Translations under genes and position numbers: made by a program
Notes under the pieces: generated by a model
Seen by the model: the letters and a program-made list of their open reading frames with translations, nothing else
What the model was told of the DNA's origin: nothing
Databases searched by the model: none
NCBI GenBank assembly: GCA_946803715.1
Contig: CAMPET010000022.1
Span: forward strand, 418,229-470,224
Origin: Beroe ovata
Taxonomy: Eukaryota; Ctenophora; Nuda; Beroida; Beroidae
Direction: 5' to 3'
Length of the DNA: 51,996 nt
In this document: positions 41,344 to 51,996 of the stretch, one piece after another
Position numbering within the stretch: the first letter of the stretch is position 1
How the letters are laid out: each line of letters opens with the position of its first letter

Positions 41344-44300
41344 ACAAGCCAGAAACCATCACTCACGACCCATAATATAGACTCGTTGTAAGTCGAGGAT
41401 TTACAGAACATTGATCAGCAGAAAATGAGGATGATCGCGCGCGCGCCGCAACGGGCGTTGCGCACGTGTGTGTGTGACTGTATGACTATGAGACTCTCAT
41501 TGAGAGAGCAAAGAGCGACCAGGCTTTGTTTTAAAATATCAAACGATTTTTAAGACACTGTACACAAGGCAAGGTGTACAGTGTACACTGATGCTAAATT
41601 TTAATTAGCTAATTAGGTTAACTCTTGATTTGAGTTTTGTAATATAATGACGCAAGCCCTCATGATGGACATTCCATGTTGACCATATGGATGATCCCAT
41701 CCTCAAGGGGATGCAGATAAACAGGAACATAATAATCTGTCCATTTATGAGACGAGAGTCATTAAAACCTAACTAGGTTTTCGTTCAATAACTACAACTG
41801 TTGACGATTTATTTGTTGTAAACTCTTACATCTTGTGCATGAACCTATTTTTCACAGTCTAGTTCAATGTATTGTTTCACTTCGTACTGAGACAAAACTT
41901 TCAAATTCTCACAAAATACAAAAAGCCACAATATTCCCGAGATAAAGATAAATTCATTGAATAGTATCGAGTAGAATATGAACATTGAACGATAACATGG
42001 CATTTCGGGCAGTTAGATACTGTCCGTAGTAACAAAATCACCCAGAAAATATCCATAGCGCGGATTGTTCGCGATGGAGAACGCCGGGTAGCCGATTCAA
42101 CGCCGAGGACAGATCTCACGGTTCAGTAAATGTGGAGTGAGGTATTAGAAATAAATGAGGTGTCGTGAATGTTAGTTTTTGTCAAAAACAACAAAGAATG
42201 GTCGGACATTCAGTTGAAATTATAGTGAAGACTCATGAAGATCGCTATTCCCCACTCGTTCCCCAGTTCATTTGTCATTGCAAACAATAAGCGAAGAGGT
42301 TTCAAGTTTTTTGATGGAAAAATGATAGAATTACCTCACATTTTCAGGGGTATGCTTCTGTTGACTTTACTGCTACAAGGCGAAAAGGTTGGATACTCAA
42401 TTAGACCATGGTACAATGTTCCTGATAAAGACGATAGTGTAGACAAATCAAAATCATTTTAAGGAATCATTGTACAATCAATTCTGATAAATTCTGTTTG
42501 AAACGTACCTCAATGCCACAACCGCTGGATCTCAAGATAGACCATGCAAAAACTTACTACCTACGGGATAGCAGAGCTTTGCTTGGAGATGCTGTCAGAA
42601 TAGGACATATCTACTCGAACTAGTAGTCAGACAGAACACATGTTCGACTAACATTGAGATGGACACAGCGTTGACATAACCGAATACAAAACAGGACTTA
42701 TGATTCGTTCAAGTGCAGCGAGCCTCCTCTAATAACGAGGATTTCCAAGAATGTACTGATAGTTGGCCGAATTTTAGGACACTTATTTCTCGGAATTCAC
42801 CGTTTCAAGCCGGTTGTTGGTGGACTTTAACCTTGCTTCTTGGAAGTGGGATGACTAAAATTGAATACGCAGTTCTGTTCGTTATCTGAAAAAGTGTCAC
42901 ATTTCCCATCGTGATAAGACCATGTGGGCGTATTTTAGGATTTAAAAGAAAATCGAATTAAGACAATCTGGTAATTAGAAACGCCACGAGTTTTTCTGAT
43001 AAATACTCATTGTGAATTCTACGACCCAGGGGCTCTTGGTGGGAGCAAAGTTGCATATTAACATTATCGCGGCAAGATAACGCCAGCTAGTTTCCCTCAA
43101 ATCAGACGCCGGCCCTCACATAATAGACGCCCCTCTATCAGCCTACCAAGTGGTTTTCGCCCATGCCTCACTTGCAGTAGACGCAAGGGATACTTCATGA
43201 CAAATACCTATCAGGAAGTGGCTCTTATTTGACTTGCATTGTGGTAAGACGACACTCAGTCGAAGATCTGTCTTGATAAGCTGTCCTGCAGTCGCTTCAG
43301 CTCTTGCTCCATACTCACAGCAAGGTGATATGTTGCCTTGTCGGCCTTTGTCGGCAATGACATTGAATACTCTACTCTGACTCAATACAATCCCAGTCAC
43401 TATTAGAACATCTACCCTTCCCATTGGTACAGGGACACACCTTAACGCCAACTCCTACCCTAACCATAACCAAGAACGACGTTATGACTGGTCAGCTCGG
43501 GAACAGCCATTTGTTTTGAGTGCGGATAATGCAATGAATTGCGGGCGGAAGTGCTCCTGCTTCTTGGATAGTGCCAGAACTCAGAACCTATAGAACCGAA
43601 AAATGAAGTATGTAGATGGAACGGGAAGAATTCCCTTCGTTAAGTACCACGTCATGACTACGCAATATAAGCCATCATGCCATACTCTCTCTCTCGATGT
43701 ATTTAAATGAGGAAGACATCATCTCGCAACTGACACTTCCTGCTCCCGACTAAAATTCAGATCAGGATAATTTGAAAACTCATTGCCTGGAGAAACTTCA
43801 ATAATAAACTTCCTCGAGAGCGGTCGATGATGCCAAATTACGATAAACACTGAACATTCTTCAGTATACAGTATACACTATACCTTGTCATAACGCCTTG
43901 ATCCTCCGTATAAGAGTATCCAGTTCTCATGGATAATGGACATCGTGATAGATGGTTGCCAGATTTCATGATCTGTCCTGCTGCGCGCACGGAAAAGTGG
44001 CAAACATAGATGTTTGGTATAAGATTTTCGGTTAGTCGTTCAATACGGAGCAAACAACGTAAGTAGTAAAGAATGAAAATAAAATTCGGCAGGGTAATTT
44101 ATAGGTCACTGAAAACTGTGTCGATCACCCGATTTTTGAACATGTACGTGATAGTGTTATGAAAATGACGTGTCTTATCACCCTTTTCCTGGAAACCCCG
44201 TTCATTATCATAGCACGAGCGTGGTATTGTCATTATTATTAGTATTGACGTCATAATATGTCACGTACGTAAATAATGGACCGATTGCGACAATTTATTA

Positions 44301-47300
44301 TTTGGTGCACATGCCGAGATCTGATGTGGTTGACGAATAAATCCTGGGAAAATTGCACCAAAATTATCAGTACCGTATAGACTAACCAGGTATTCGAAAT
44401 ATTTCGAGGTTTTAATGTGAAACAAAATACATCTGATTTAACATTTACAATACCATTGGAGCTCACGTTAATTCTGATAATTAAAATTCAAATTAGTAGA
44501 GCGCAAGGTGCAAAATAAATTTCCCGCCAATAGTTGTCTGCAGAGTGCGTAATGGATATTGCACAAGAGACAACTATTTAACTTCGTTACGGGAAACAAT
44601 TACTTAGGTGAACTAATGATCGATTATCTACTCAGAGCAGCAACAACTAGTTCAGTGAAGCATTGCAATACTTCTTGCTCCCATTATGAGCTATCAAAGA
44701 GCTCTAAATCCTTTTCTGTGAATATGGCTACTCTGTGCCCGCTACCTTGTGCGATCAAGGCATACGACCGGGTAATCTTGCGCGCATCTACGCTGTGTTT
44801 GGTGTGCATTTAGGATTTACATAGGGCACATGGGGACAGGGGTGAATCCAGGGCTTAAGTCGACCGGCCATTGACTTCGTTCATTTTCAAGCGATCTTAT
44901 GTTTCTAGGTACCTACCAATTACCATAGCTCAGTATAAGGCAAGTTTCTTGCAGGTGTTAATTATGAATTATATACAACAAGGCGAATGCTGTCCATGAA
45001 ATCAATGGAAGAATAGAAAGCATGCTACGAAATATTTATGTCTACCGTCCAAACGGGATTTAGAGATTTCCAATCAGATCTGTCATCCGATGATCCTATG
45101 TACAGTGTAGTACAATGACCAAACACATGCACAACTTGTAATTGACTCACATATTCTAGAGCTAATGTATCGTGTAAATCAATTTGATTGATCGATTTGT
45201 CCGAATCAAGAGTATAGCCAGAGCAAATATACTTTATTAAGCGCGCAGTCGATCTAGAGCAATATCGCGCGCGCGTATTATCGGCACGGATGTGCGCGCT
45301 TATCGATATCGAATCGATCTAGCTAGCTTATATAATTTAATCTAAATTGAACTTTGCGCGCGAAACTTTACACGAAAACATGTCCGCGTTTTCCATAAAA
45401 TCAGTACAATGGCCACTTTTCTTTAGAATTTTGAGCGAAATCAAAACACTTGTAATAATCAGAAGATTGGAGTTAAAGAGGAATGAGGAAACACTGAAAT
45501 AATGTACCATGAAGAAACGGACTCGAATGACAATAAAGAAAGCGTCCATTGATGATGGTAATCATCCAGGGCCCAAAACGGAGTGATTGCACTTTATGGA
45601 CCAGCTCCTGATGGAAAACTCGTGATTCATTTACGTGGTGGTTTAGACTAAGCCAGTATGAAAACACAATATAATTCCTGCCAAAGCCCGCCTTTCATAT
45701 CCGTGAATTTGTTACAGTGTGTATAACGGCATGAAATCACAAATCAGCAGTTTACTATGATAATTAGGCCATATGAAATCCACTAATTGAATATCATCAT
45801 CGATTAACCCTGACGTTTACACACAATGCGTCAGTGCATGTTGCAGTATGTTACTTCAATAACAAACAACCCAGTCGAAAAGGAATCACTCAATAGTGAT
45901 ATCAGTTTAAACTGTATCGCGCGAAAACCTGCGTATAGTAAACGCAATTGCTGAAGGCGTAACAGTCAACAGCCAGGGTAGTTCACACTTAACTCCACAC
46001 ATACATGATTATGAACAGTTCAAATACAACAACAACAACAGCGACATTCAGCAACAACAACAAAATAAGGAAGCTTGCCAAGAACATAGTTCTCGAAGTT
46101 TCGAGTAAATTATATGAGTGAATTTTCACCTGCATTCCATGTCATGAATATTCAAAAACGTTCTGAAGTTTCGGTAAAATATCCAGTAAATCGTGAGAGG
46201 GTTGACCACGTTTACACGTCATGACGTGCACAGATACTAGCGTGCAACTTCATTGTATCAAATACAAGGTCCTTGTCATATAATATGTGTTTGTAAGCGT
46301 CAATTTTACAGCATTCTGCTATTCAATCAATGTTTGTCACACATGTAACATTGTATGCACGATGTAAATAGTGAGTTTAGTTATGCATGGATAAACTTAC
46401 AAAAACAAGCTATATACGCTAAGGTCACCAGTATTTTATTCATTAACACGTGTATTAGTTTTCAAGTATTATTACATCACCAGACAAGAGGCACCATAAT
46501 ATTATGCACTGTGTGAGCTCATGAATGATAACACGTCTGGATATACTTTTATCGCGATTGTATACCTGGGACATGATGTACATTGTATATCATAATGTAC
46601 ATTGTATATTGTACAGTACTCGAAGGGGGGTTCTGGGTAAGTCAACTATCTGATATGACTGTAGAGTGGTTTAAGAAATTGAATTTTATAATACTTTTAC
46701 CAATACACATAGACACGTACACACAGAATTCTGAGTCACACAGTATTATACGGGACCTCATTAGTCACTATGCACGAACAGTGAGTAGAGAACACTTATC
46801 GCTTAGAGGAAAGAGCGCCGATAAGTCTGCTTTGGTCTGCATTATTATTTAAATGAGAAGTTAAATACACAGACACGGGAAATCACTATACACACAGTGA
46901 ACTGTATAGAGACAGACATACATACACACACAATACTAAAAAAGTTATTTATTTGTGTTCATGCAGACAGACATATAGATAAAGACATACACTAAACAGT
47001 GCAAAAACATCCGGTTTAACTTCTTGCACAACTGTTTTGACCGTCATCAGTACCTACTCTGACTTAGATAGGACCAGAGTAGAATCGACAAATGACAGAC
47101 TCGTTTACGCAGGTTTTAGCCTGGAAGATGTAGTAGTTATTCAGCCTCTGTTCAATACGCTACAATATCACACTCTATCACTCAGGCGTAACTCAACTCA
47201 CACACGCACAGTGCACACACACGCACACACACAGGTGGTTCACAGATATGTATTGTCAGCAGATGGTTCCAGTAGAAGCTATCAGGAGTTAAATTAGTCC

Positions 47301-47779
47301 TTGGTTTGAATAGTTCTCACATATATTCTAGTCCCTTGTTGACTATTCCTTTCTCTCCCAACTAGGATAACTATAATGTGTACCACGGCTCACTTACAGG
47401 GCTATTTCTACAAAATACTACATTGTGATACTTGCTTCCTTCTCAAAAGATGCAAATTGCAGCAATTTGGACGGACACCCACTAAAAACCTTGCTTCTCG
47501 TACTTGCTACATTTCCAAATAATACACCAGCTAGGTACCGGGACACTGCCCCTCCCTCGCCATGAGCAATTACAGGAAGATTGGTAACTCAGTTGTCGCC
47601 ATGGTAACATGCATACACGTGCAGTATGTGCGCAGCACAATGCCCGTGTATACCATCTTACCATCAGTGGTTATGTGGCGCTAGCCAAAGTATATCATAA
47701 CCGGACATAAGTATCCACTAATAATAATATCTGAGCGTTAATCACTTCAATTACAGTTATCAGGCAGGTTAGGTGGTCA
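41344..47779. other. 6.4 kb without a recognised gene
   Basis: Mixed-composition sequence. It holds a CAACAACAACAACAGC repeat near 46030, overlapping GTACATTGTATATCATAATG palindromes near 46575-46615 and a CA run near 47210. Frames longer than 60 codons have no family features, splice-supported extension or codon bias that I can defend. Confidence 0.5.
45238..45365. repeat. palindrome-dense GCGCGC / ATCGAT / CTAG segment
   Basis: In about 125 bp there are GCGCGCAG, TCGATCTAGAG, ATCGCGCGCGCG, TGTGCGCGCTT, ATCGATATCGAATCGATCTAGCTAGCT and TTGCGCGCG, nearly all self-complementary. Composition differs sharply from its A+T-rich flanks. Confidence 0.6.
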
Positions 47780-47789
47780 GGTGACCGAC

Positions 47790-47905
47790 AGGTTGCCGCA
47801 TTGCGGCCGCTCCATTGGCGGAATGTCATGTCACGTGGTAGGTAACTATGGTAACGTGACGGGTTCACCCAATCAGAGGAACGGAAGTGAGATCACGTGA
47901 CTTGT
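47790..47905. promoter_or_regulatory. promoter-like segment with CACGTG, CCAAT and ETS-type sites
   Basis: Contains GCGGCCGC (47804), CCATTGGCGG, GTCACGTGG (47830), a CCAATCAG box (47868), GGAACGGAAGTGAG (ETS core GGAA) and ATCACGTGAC (47892) within 110 bp. This is a typical TATA-less promoter combination. No adjoining gene could be identified on either side, so the assignment is inference. Confidence 0.4.
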
Positions 47906-48194
47906 CTAAGTCAGGGTAGACGTGTGATAATGAGTGGTATGACAAATACAGTAGAGAGAAGTTACATCTGTAGGGAGGTAATGACCACTATTACACCAGC
48001 GTAATACCGGGATAAACCAGACACAAGCAAGTATACCTCATCACTCACCTATCATGGTGATTGGTGGGTGATGTAATGACTGTGATTGCGTGATTTATCA
48101 GTTACCAATCATCGGTAAATACTGGGACATCGATAATCGGGACTATTTGTTGATCAGATCCGAATCAGTCTGATTGCTCTGTTTACACAGGGTA

Positions 48195-48320
48195 AACTAA
48201 AATATTATCCACAGTCCACACACAGACACAGGCACAAACGTCACACACAGACACGCATACAGCCACAGACACAGACACAGGCAGACACATACACGCACAT
48301 ACACATCTGTTGTTATGGTA
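48195..48320. repeat. CACAGACACAGG-type microsatellite
   Basis: Imperfect CA/GACACA repeats. A similar array lies at 48595-48810 including CACACGTGTACACAC. Confidence 0.85.
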
Positions 48321-48393
48321 ATCAGTGATCACCATCGATTTATTATCATTAATATTATTCAAGCATCTTATGATTATCAGGAGTTAATTATAA

Positions 48394-48430
48394 CAGTATA
48401 CCCATACACCTCTATAGATAAGACTTTGGA
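48394..48430 (-). repeat. 37-bp dispersed repeat, exact inverted copy of 16784-16820
   Basis: Runs from CAGTATACCCATACACC to TAAGACTTTGGA; reverse complement identical to 16784-16820. See that entry. Confidence 0.9.
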
Positions 48431-48594
48431 TTATACACACAACGTGGAATGATGAATATTATTATCATATTCTAACCGGGCTTATATTGTGGGTCTCACA
48501 ATCATAATTACAGCTACTGAATCAGGAATCCCTTTTCATTCTAAATTTCAGAACAAAGACAATGAGAACTGAACCTGTCTAACTCCATACTCGC

Positions 48595-48810
48595 ATCGAA
48601 ACACACACTGACACAGTATAGACATACAATTATGCACATAACATATTAACGTAAAATGACACAAACACAGACACACAGGCCACTCGCCACTGCCATACCC
48701 CTCACGGCTCACACCAACACCACACACATTCACGAACACACGCAGACACAAACACACACACGTGTACACACACAGATATATACACACAGACACAGACAGA
48801 CAGGCGTGTA
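48595..48810. repeat. imperfect CA/GACACA microsatellite
   Basis: Long low-complexity stretch of CACACA with AGACAC interruptions. Frames reading His/Thr repeats here are artefacts. Confidence 0.85.
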
Positions 48811-49169
48811 CCTACGTCACAGCAAAGACAGATGTATGATCATTGATAATGATTCATCCATCTACCGACAATGAATCACGCGGTAATATGACGGAGGTTT
48901 CAGTTTCACGTGGCACACCGTCAGGTGCCATAGCGTNCACACACACACACACGCAGAAATCACTACTCAAAGCCGAATTTTATAGCACGCTTTTGCCATG
49001 ATGAGTGAGAGGGTGTGTGTGTACTGTGCATGCTTTGAGAGAATAACCGGGAATTTAGTGTAAATTCCCACATTTCCCAGGGTTTTCTCATTTCCTGCTT
49101 TCACAACGCCTGCCACATTCATTACCACGCGCCAGTACACGGAACTTCTACAATACTGAATATCATTCA

Positions 49170-49177
49170 TGATGTGT

Positions 49178-49239
<62 letters not shown>

Positions 49240-49240
49240 N

Positions 49241-49272
<32 letters not shown>

Positions 49273-49345
49273 GACACACAAACACACACAGTCACACACA
49301 TACACAGACACACAAACACACACAGTCACACACTGTTACACACAC
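49170..49345. repeat. long CA microsatellite with an N
   Basis: Nearly pure CA from 49171 to 49257 with an N at 49240, then imperfect CACAGACACACAAACACA units to 49345. Confidence 0.95.
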
Positions 49346-50796
49346 ACATTGTGTGTGATCGCAGGACCTATCTGAAGTAAATAGAACATGATGATAGTAG
49401 TGTAGTGAGGCGTGCCAGCATAGCATGACAGTGTGACATAAGGGGTGACAGAGTGATATTGGCGTGATAGTGTGAGGCGAGAACATGGCAGTGTAAGTTC
49501 ATGAATTTAACAAGGACATGGAAATAGGAAATACACTGAATCCCAATATTCAGTGCAAGCAATATCCGGTATTTTAAGAACTGCATGGTGGGTAAAACTA
49601 AAAGCATGTTTCTCACAGGTGATAATAAACACTGTGAATGAATACTATGAAGAATGCGCGGACTTTACTCTGTCATTGGCGTGCTGGACCCAATAAGACG
49701 GCTGAGTAAGGGCCAAGTTTTTGTCATTACTATATTACATTGATACGTCTAAAAGTGAGCCGAGAAACATTATTGTTTACTGAGAGCCTTAGGCTCGCCA
49801 TTATGTACCAATTAATAGAGAGAGCTATCTTAGCCAAGAGTTACATTGCTTCACGTATGCTTTTGAAAGTGTCTCAAGAGTGTGATGATGTGTGATTGAA
49901 AGCGAGGAAAAGTGTGATGACGTGTGATCAAGGTGGGAGATCGAGAGCAAGGTGGGGAAGTTGTGTGTGTGTGTGTGTCATGACGATTCGGTCGAATGAG
50001 GAGACTCGATATCAATTATAATTTGAATGAAATTCAATCTACGGTTACGGTATGTAGAAACTTCTCTGAATCAGGAAAATGTTTATCGCCCGATCAGAAT
50101 TCTGAGAATTGTGGTAATTGAACGGAGTGCACCCCACATAACACACCGTAAGGAATGTACCATACCAAACACATGCCGTTTATGTAAACCATTAATCCTA
50201 ACCTAGGATTTATGGTAGTGGCCCTATTACAGATGCCCTAACGCTTACTAGATTTGGTTACGAGTCCAAATTCCATCACAAAATCCACACTCAACCATAA
50301 TCCAGGAGGGGTTTGATAGGGTGGGATATAGCGCAAATCATGTGCAGTAAGTGTTTAATCAAGACAATTAGTCCAGGAACATCAAATTATATCCCAATTA
50401 AAGATCAATTAAATCATCCGTGTGGTGACGGATTGCAACCTGCTTACACGAGAGTAATAATAATCAACACTATAGTGCGGGTTGATTACACATCCTCACT
50501 CAACCTATCACACACATTGTACAATACGTATACTCTTACACACGCACTGTACACAGTGCGTACACACGCAGACACACACAGACGCACACACACAGACACA
50601 TACACAGACACACACAGACACAGACACACAGACACACTTAAACACATACAGACGCACATAAACCCATTCACATATCCCTATGGCCTCAGCACATTTAAAT
50701 CACACTCTTTTTCACAGCATATTTTACACACCATATGCTCTCATTCATATAGAGTAGAAATAATACGTCTCGGAGTCGCTCGCATACATATAACCA
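49346..50796. other. no gene seen; microsatellites
   Basis: Contains GTGTGTGTGTGTGT at about 49963 and imperfect ACACAGACGCACA repeats at 50515-50650. No coding feature is recognised. Confidence 0.5.
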
Positions 50797-50819
50797 TGTC
50801 TCTGCCCCCTCCATCGTGT

Positions 50820-50908
50820 AGAGAACGAATCGAGAGACAGGAACTGTTGAATTCAATGAGATTTATGAATTTCCTCCAGTCCTTACAATGCTCTTGTGAT
50901 GAATATGT
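50820..50908 (+). other. weak candidate exon
   Basis: A strong-looking acceptor (TCTCTGCCCCCTCCATCGTGTAG) is followed by an open stretch reading ERIERQELLNSMRFMNFLQS and possibly a donor GAATAT-GTAGAT. A second frame is also open for 25 codons. No family is recognised and no neighbouring exon was found. Confidence 0.15.
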
Positions 50909-50937
50909 AGATGGGCCAGGCGTATCGGGGGCTAATC

Positions 50938-51026
50938 ACACACACACACTTACTCATTATACAGTAAGCTAGGCTGTGTGTGTGTGTGTATGTGTGTGTG
51001 TGTGTGTGTGTGAGTGTGTGTGTGTA
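50938..51026. repeat. CA run facing a TG run
   Basis: CACACACACAC at 50938 and GTGTGTGTGT from 50975 on the same strand are complementary, so the two microsatellites can pair around ACTTACTCATTATACAGTAA. Confidence 0.8.
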
Positions 51027-51996
51027 AGAGAGAGGGGAGATGGAAGTGTGAGGTCCTGTCCATGATTTACCGGTCCTTGAGCGTATGCAGTGATATCATG
51101 GCCTGTTTACACATATCTATACTCCCATTCCCCCTATCTGATGAATGCCGCGTTCTTAAGACTCTGAGAGTCATTGCCTCTCCTCATAATCCATCCTGAC
51201 CCTCCTCATTAATCACTATAAATCGCATTATTGACACGCCCTCGCCGTAAATACAGTTCATGATAATTGGCACACCTTCCCACTGGCACACCCTCATGAT
51301 CACAAATACTACCTACCGCAAATCATGATAATGACTGGTGATAGTAATATATAAAGGTCGTGAGTGACTTGAACACTTCGCGAAGGAGTAGGGATTATTG
51401 GTGCTATGCAGTACGACGATGATGATGATCAATATAATGAGCGTCATAGTCCGGAGGTCATACTTTGATCATGATATATGGTAAGCCCTGTTGAAGACTG
51501 TACTACTCATTAGCATCCCGTAATCTGCCAATTAGAGCGGGTGATTCGCCGTGCCATCAGAACCATGAATAAACCATGATCAGGAGAAACCGCAGCTCTC
51601 CGCCTCATTAGTGTTAATTACACGGTAGTTGGGCAGTGATAGTCAGTGCTCACTGCTATAACTGTGATCAGTTGACCGCTACTGTACAATTGGATGGGAT
51701 ACGGTGGTGGGTTGAGACGCGAGAGTTACCGCTATAATAACTCCTATCCACGTCCCTTCATTGGAGCATTCACAGGTGTCACAGACTCTAGTGGACAGTG
51801 TTAATTATAATGTTTCGTCTCTAATCTGTCGTGAAACTAAGAAACGTGATGATACAAGTCATGCAGAATGCCACTGAATTTTCACACAGACACACTCAAA
51901 CAATACTATTCTAAAGTTGTTGCAATGTGAAAACACTACCACCTCCACAGAACTGTGTAATTGACACACGCCTCCACGGACACACACACACACACA
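51027..51996. other. window end, no gene seen
   Basis: Unremarkable sequence. CGATGATGATGATGATCA at about 51415 and a terminal CACACACACA at 51980 are the only repeats noted. Confidence 0.5.

Noticed and set aside
42235-42462. 75-codon frame with hydrophobic stretch
   Set aside because: No recognised domain, no splice signals in phase, ordinary for this composition.
1-51996. CRISPR array, prokaryotic operon or phage features
   Set aside because: The tandem arrays have no spacer structure and the genes are spliced eukaryotic genes; nothing prokaryotic was seen.

Overview
The window is nuclear DNA from an animal. It holds spliced genes with short introns (66 bp to about 2 kb) and GT/AG junctions, a nuclear lamin, Enhancer of polycomb, a semaphorin, a rhodopsin-type receptor and complex I subunit NDUFV1. 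Together with dense repeats, CACGTG-rich palindromes and apparent haplotype duplications at single-N joins, this suggests a non-bilaterian metazoan, most plausibly a sponge. The taxon is inferred; no species-diagnostic gene is present. All exon models were built by eye from splice signals, reading-frame phase and family similarity.

Layout. 1-1508: a 58-bp tandem repeat and a tRNA-like sequence. 1509-2889 (+): three-exon 7TM receptor. 3469-9215 (-): nuclear lamin with at least 12 coding exons, tail-to-tail with the receptor. 10314-11717 (-): intronless mitochondrial NDUFV1. 12887-18935 (+): Enhancer of polycomb, head-to-head with NDUFV1; two more phase-compatible exons at 25135-25268 and 26130-26284 probably extend it across a 6.2-kb repeat-filled intron. 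19464-25046: foldback/palindromic repeats, interstitial telomere-like DNA and a clear 538-bp foldback MITE with a 6-bp target-site duplication. 28709-38333 (-): transmembrane semaphorin (SEMA, PSI, Thr/Pro stalk, TM) with three phase-compatible alternative 3' ends. 38531-39640: a small TA-flanked MITE and a minisatellite palindrome. 40992-41343 (+): small C2HC zinc-finger protein. 41344-51996: no confident gene; CA/TG microsatellites, a CACGTG/CCAAT/ETS promoter-like segment near 47.8 kb and one weak exon candidate.

The genes do not form an operon or pathway. Lamin (nuclear scaffold) and Enhancer of polycomb (NuA4/TIP60 acetyltransferase subunit) are both chromatin-related but are separated by the respiratory-chain gene. 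The most interesting protein-level observations are an apparent extra coiled-coil block between the lamin rod end and tail domain, an LTD whose second half is not found, and a semaphorin whose splice phases allow two membrane-anchored tails and one form with no obvious TM segment. Several repeats meet at single N characters, so some duplications may be assembly joins of two haplotypes rather than real tandem copies.
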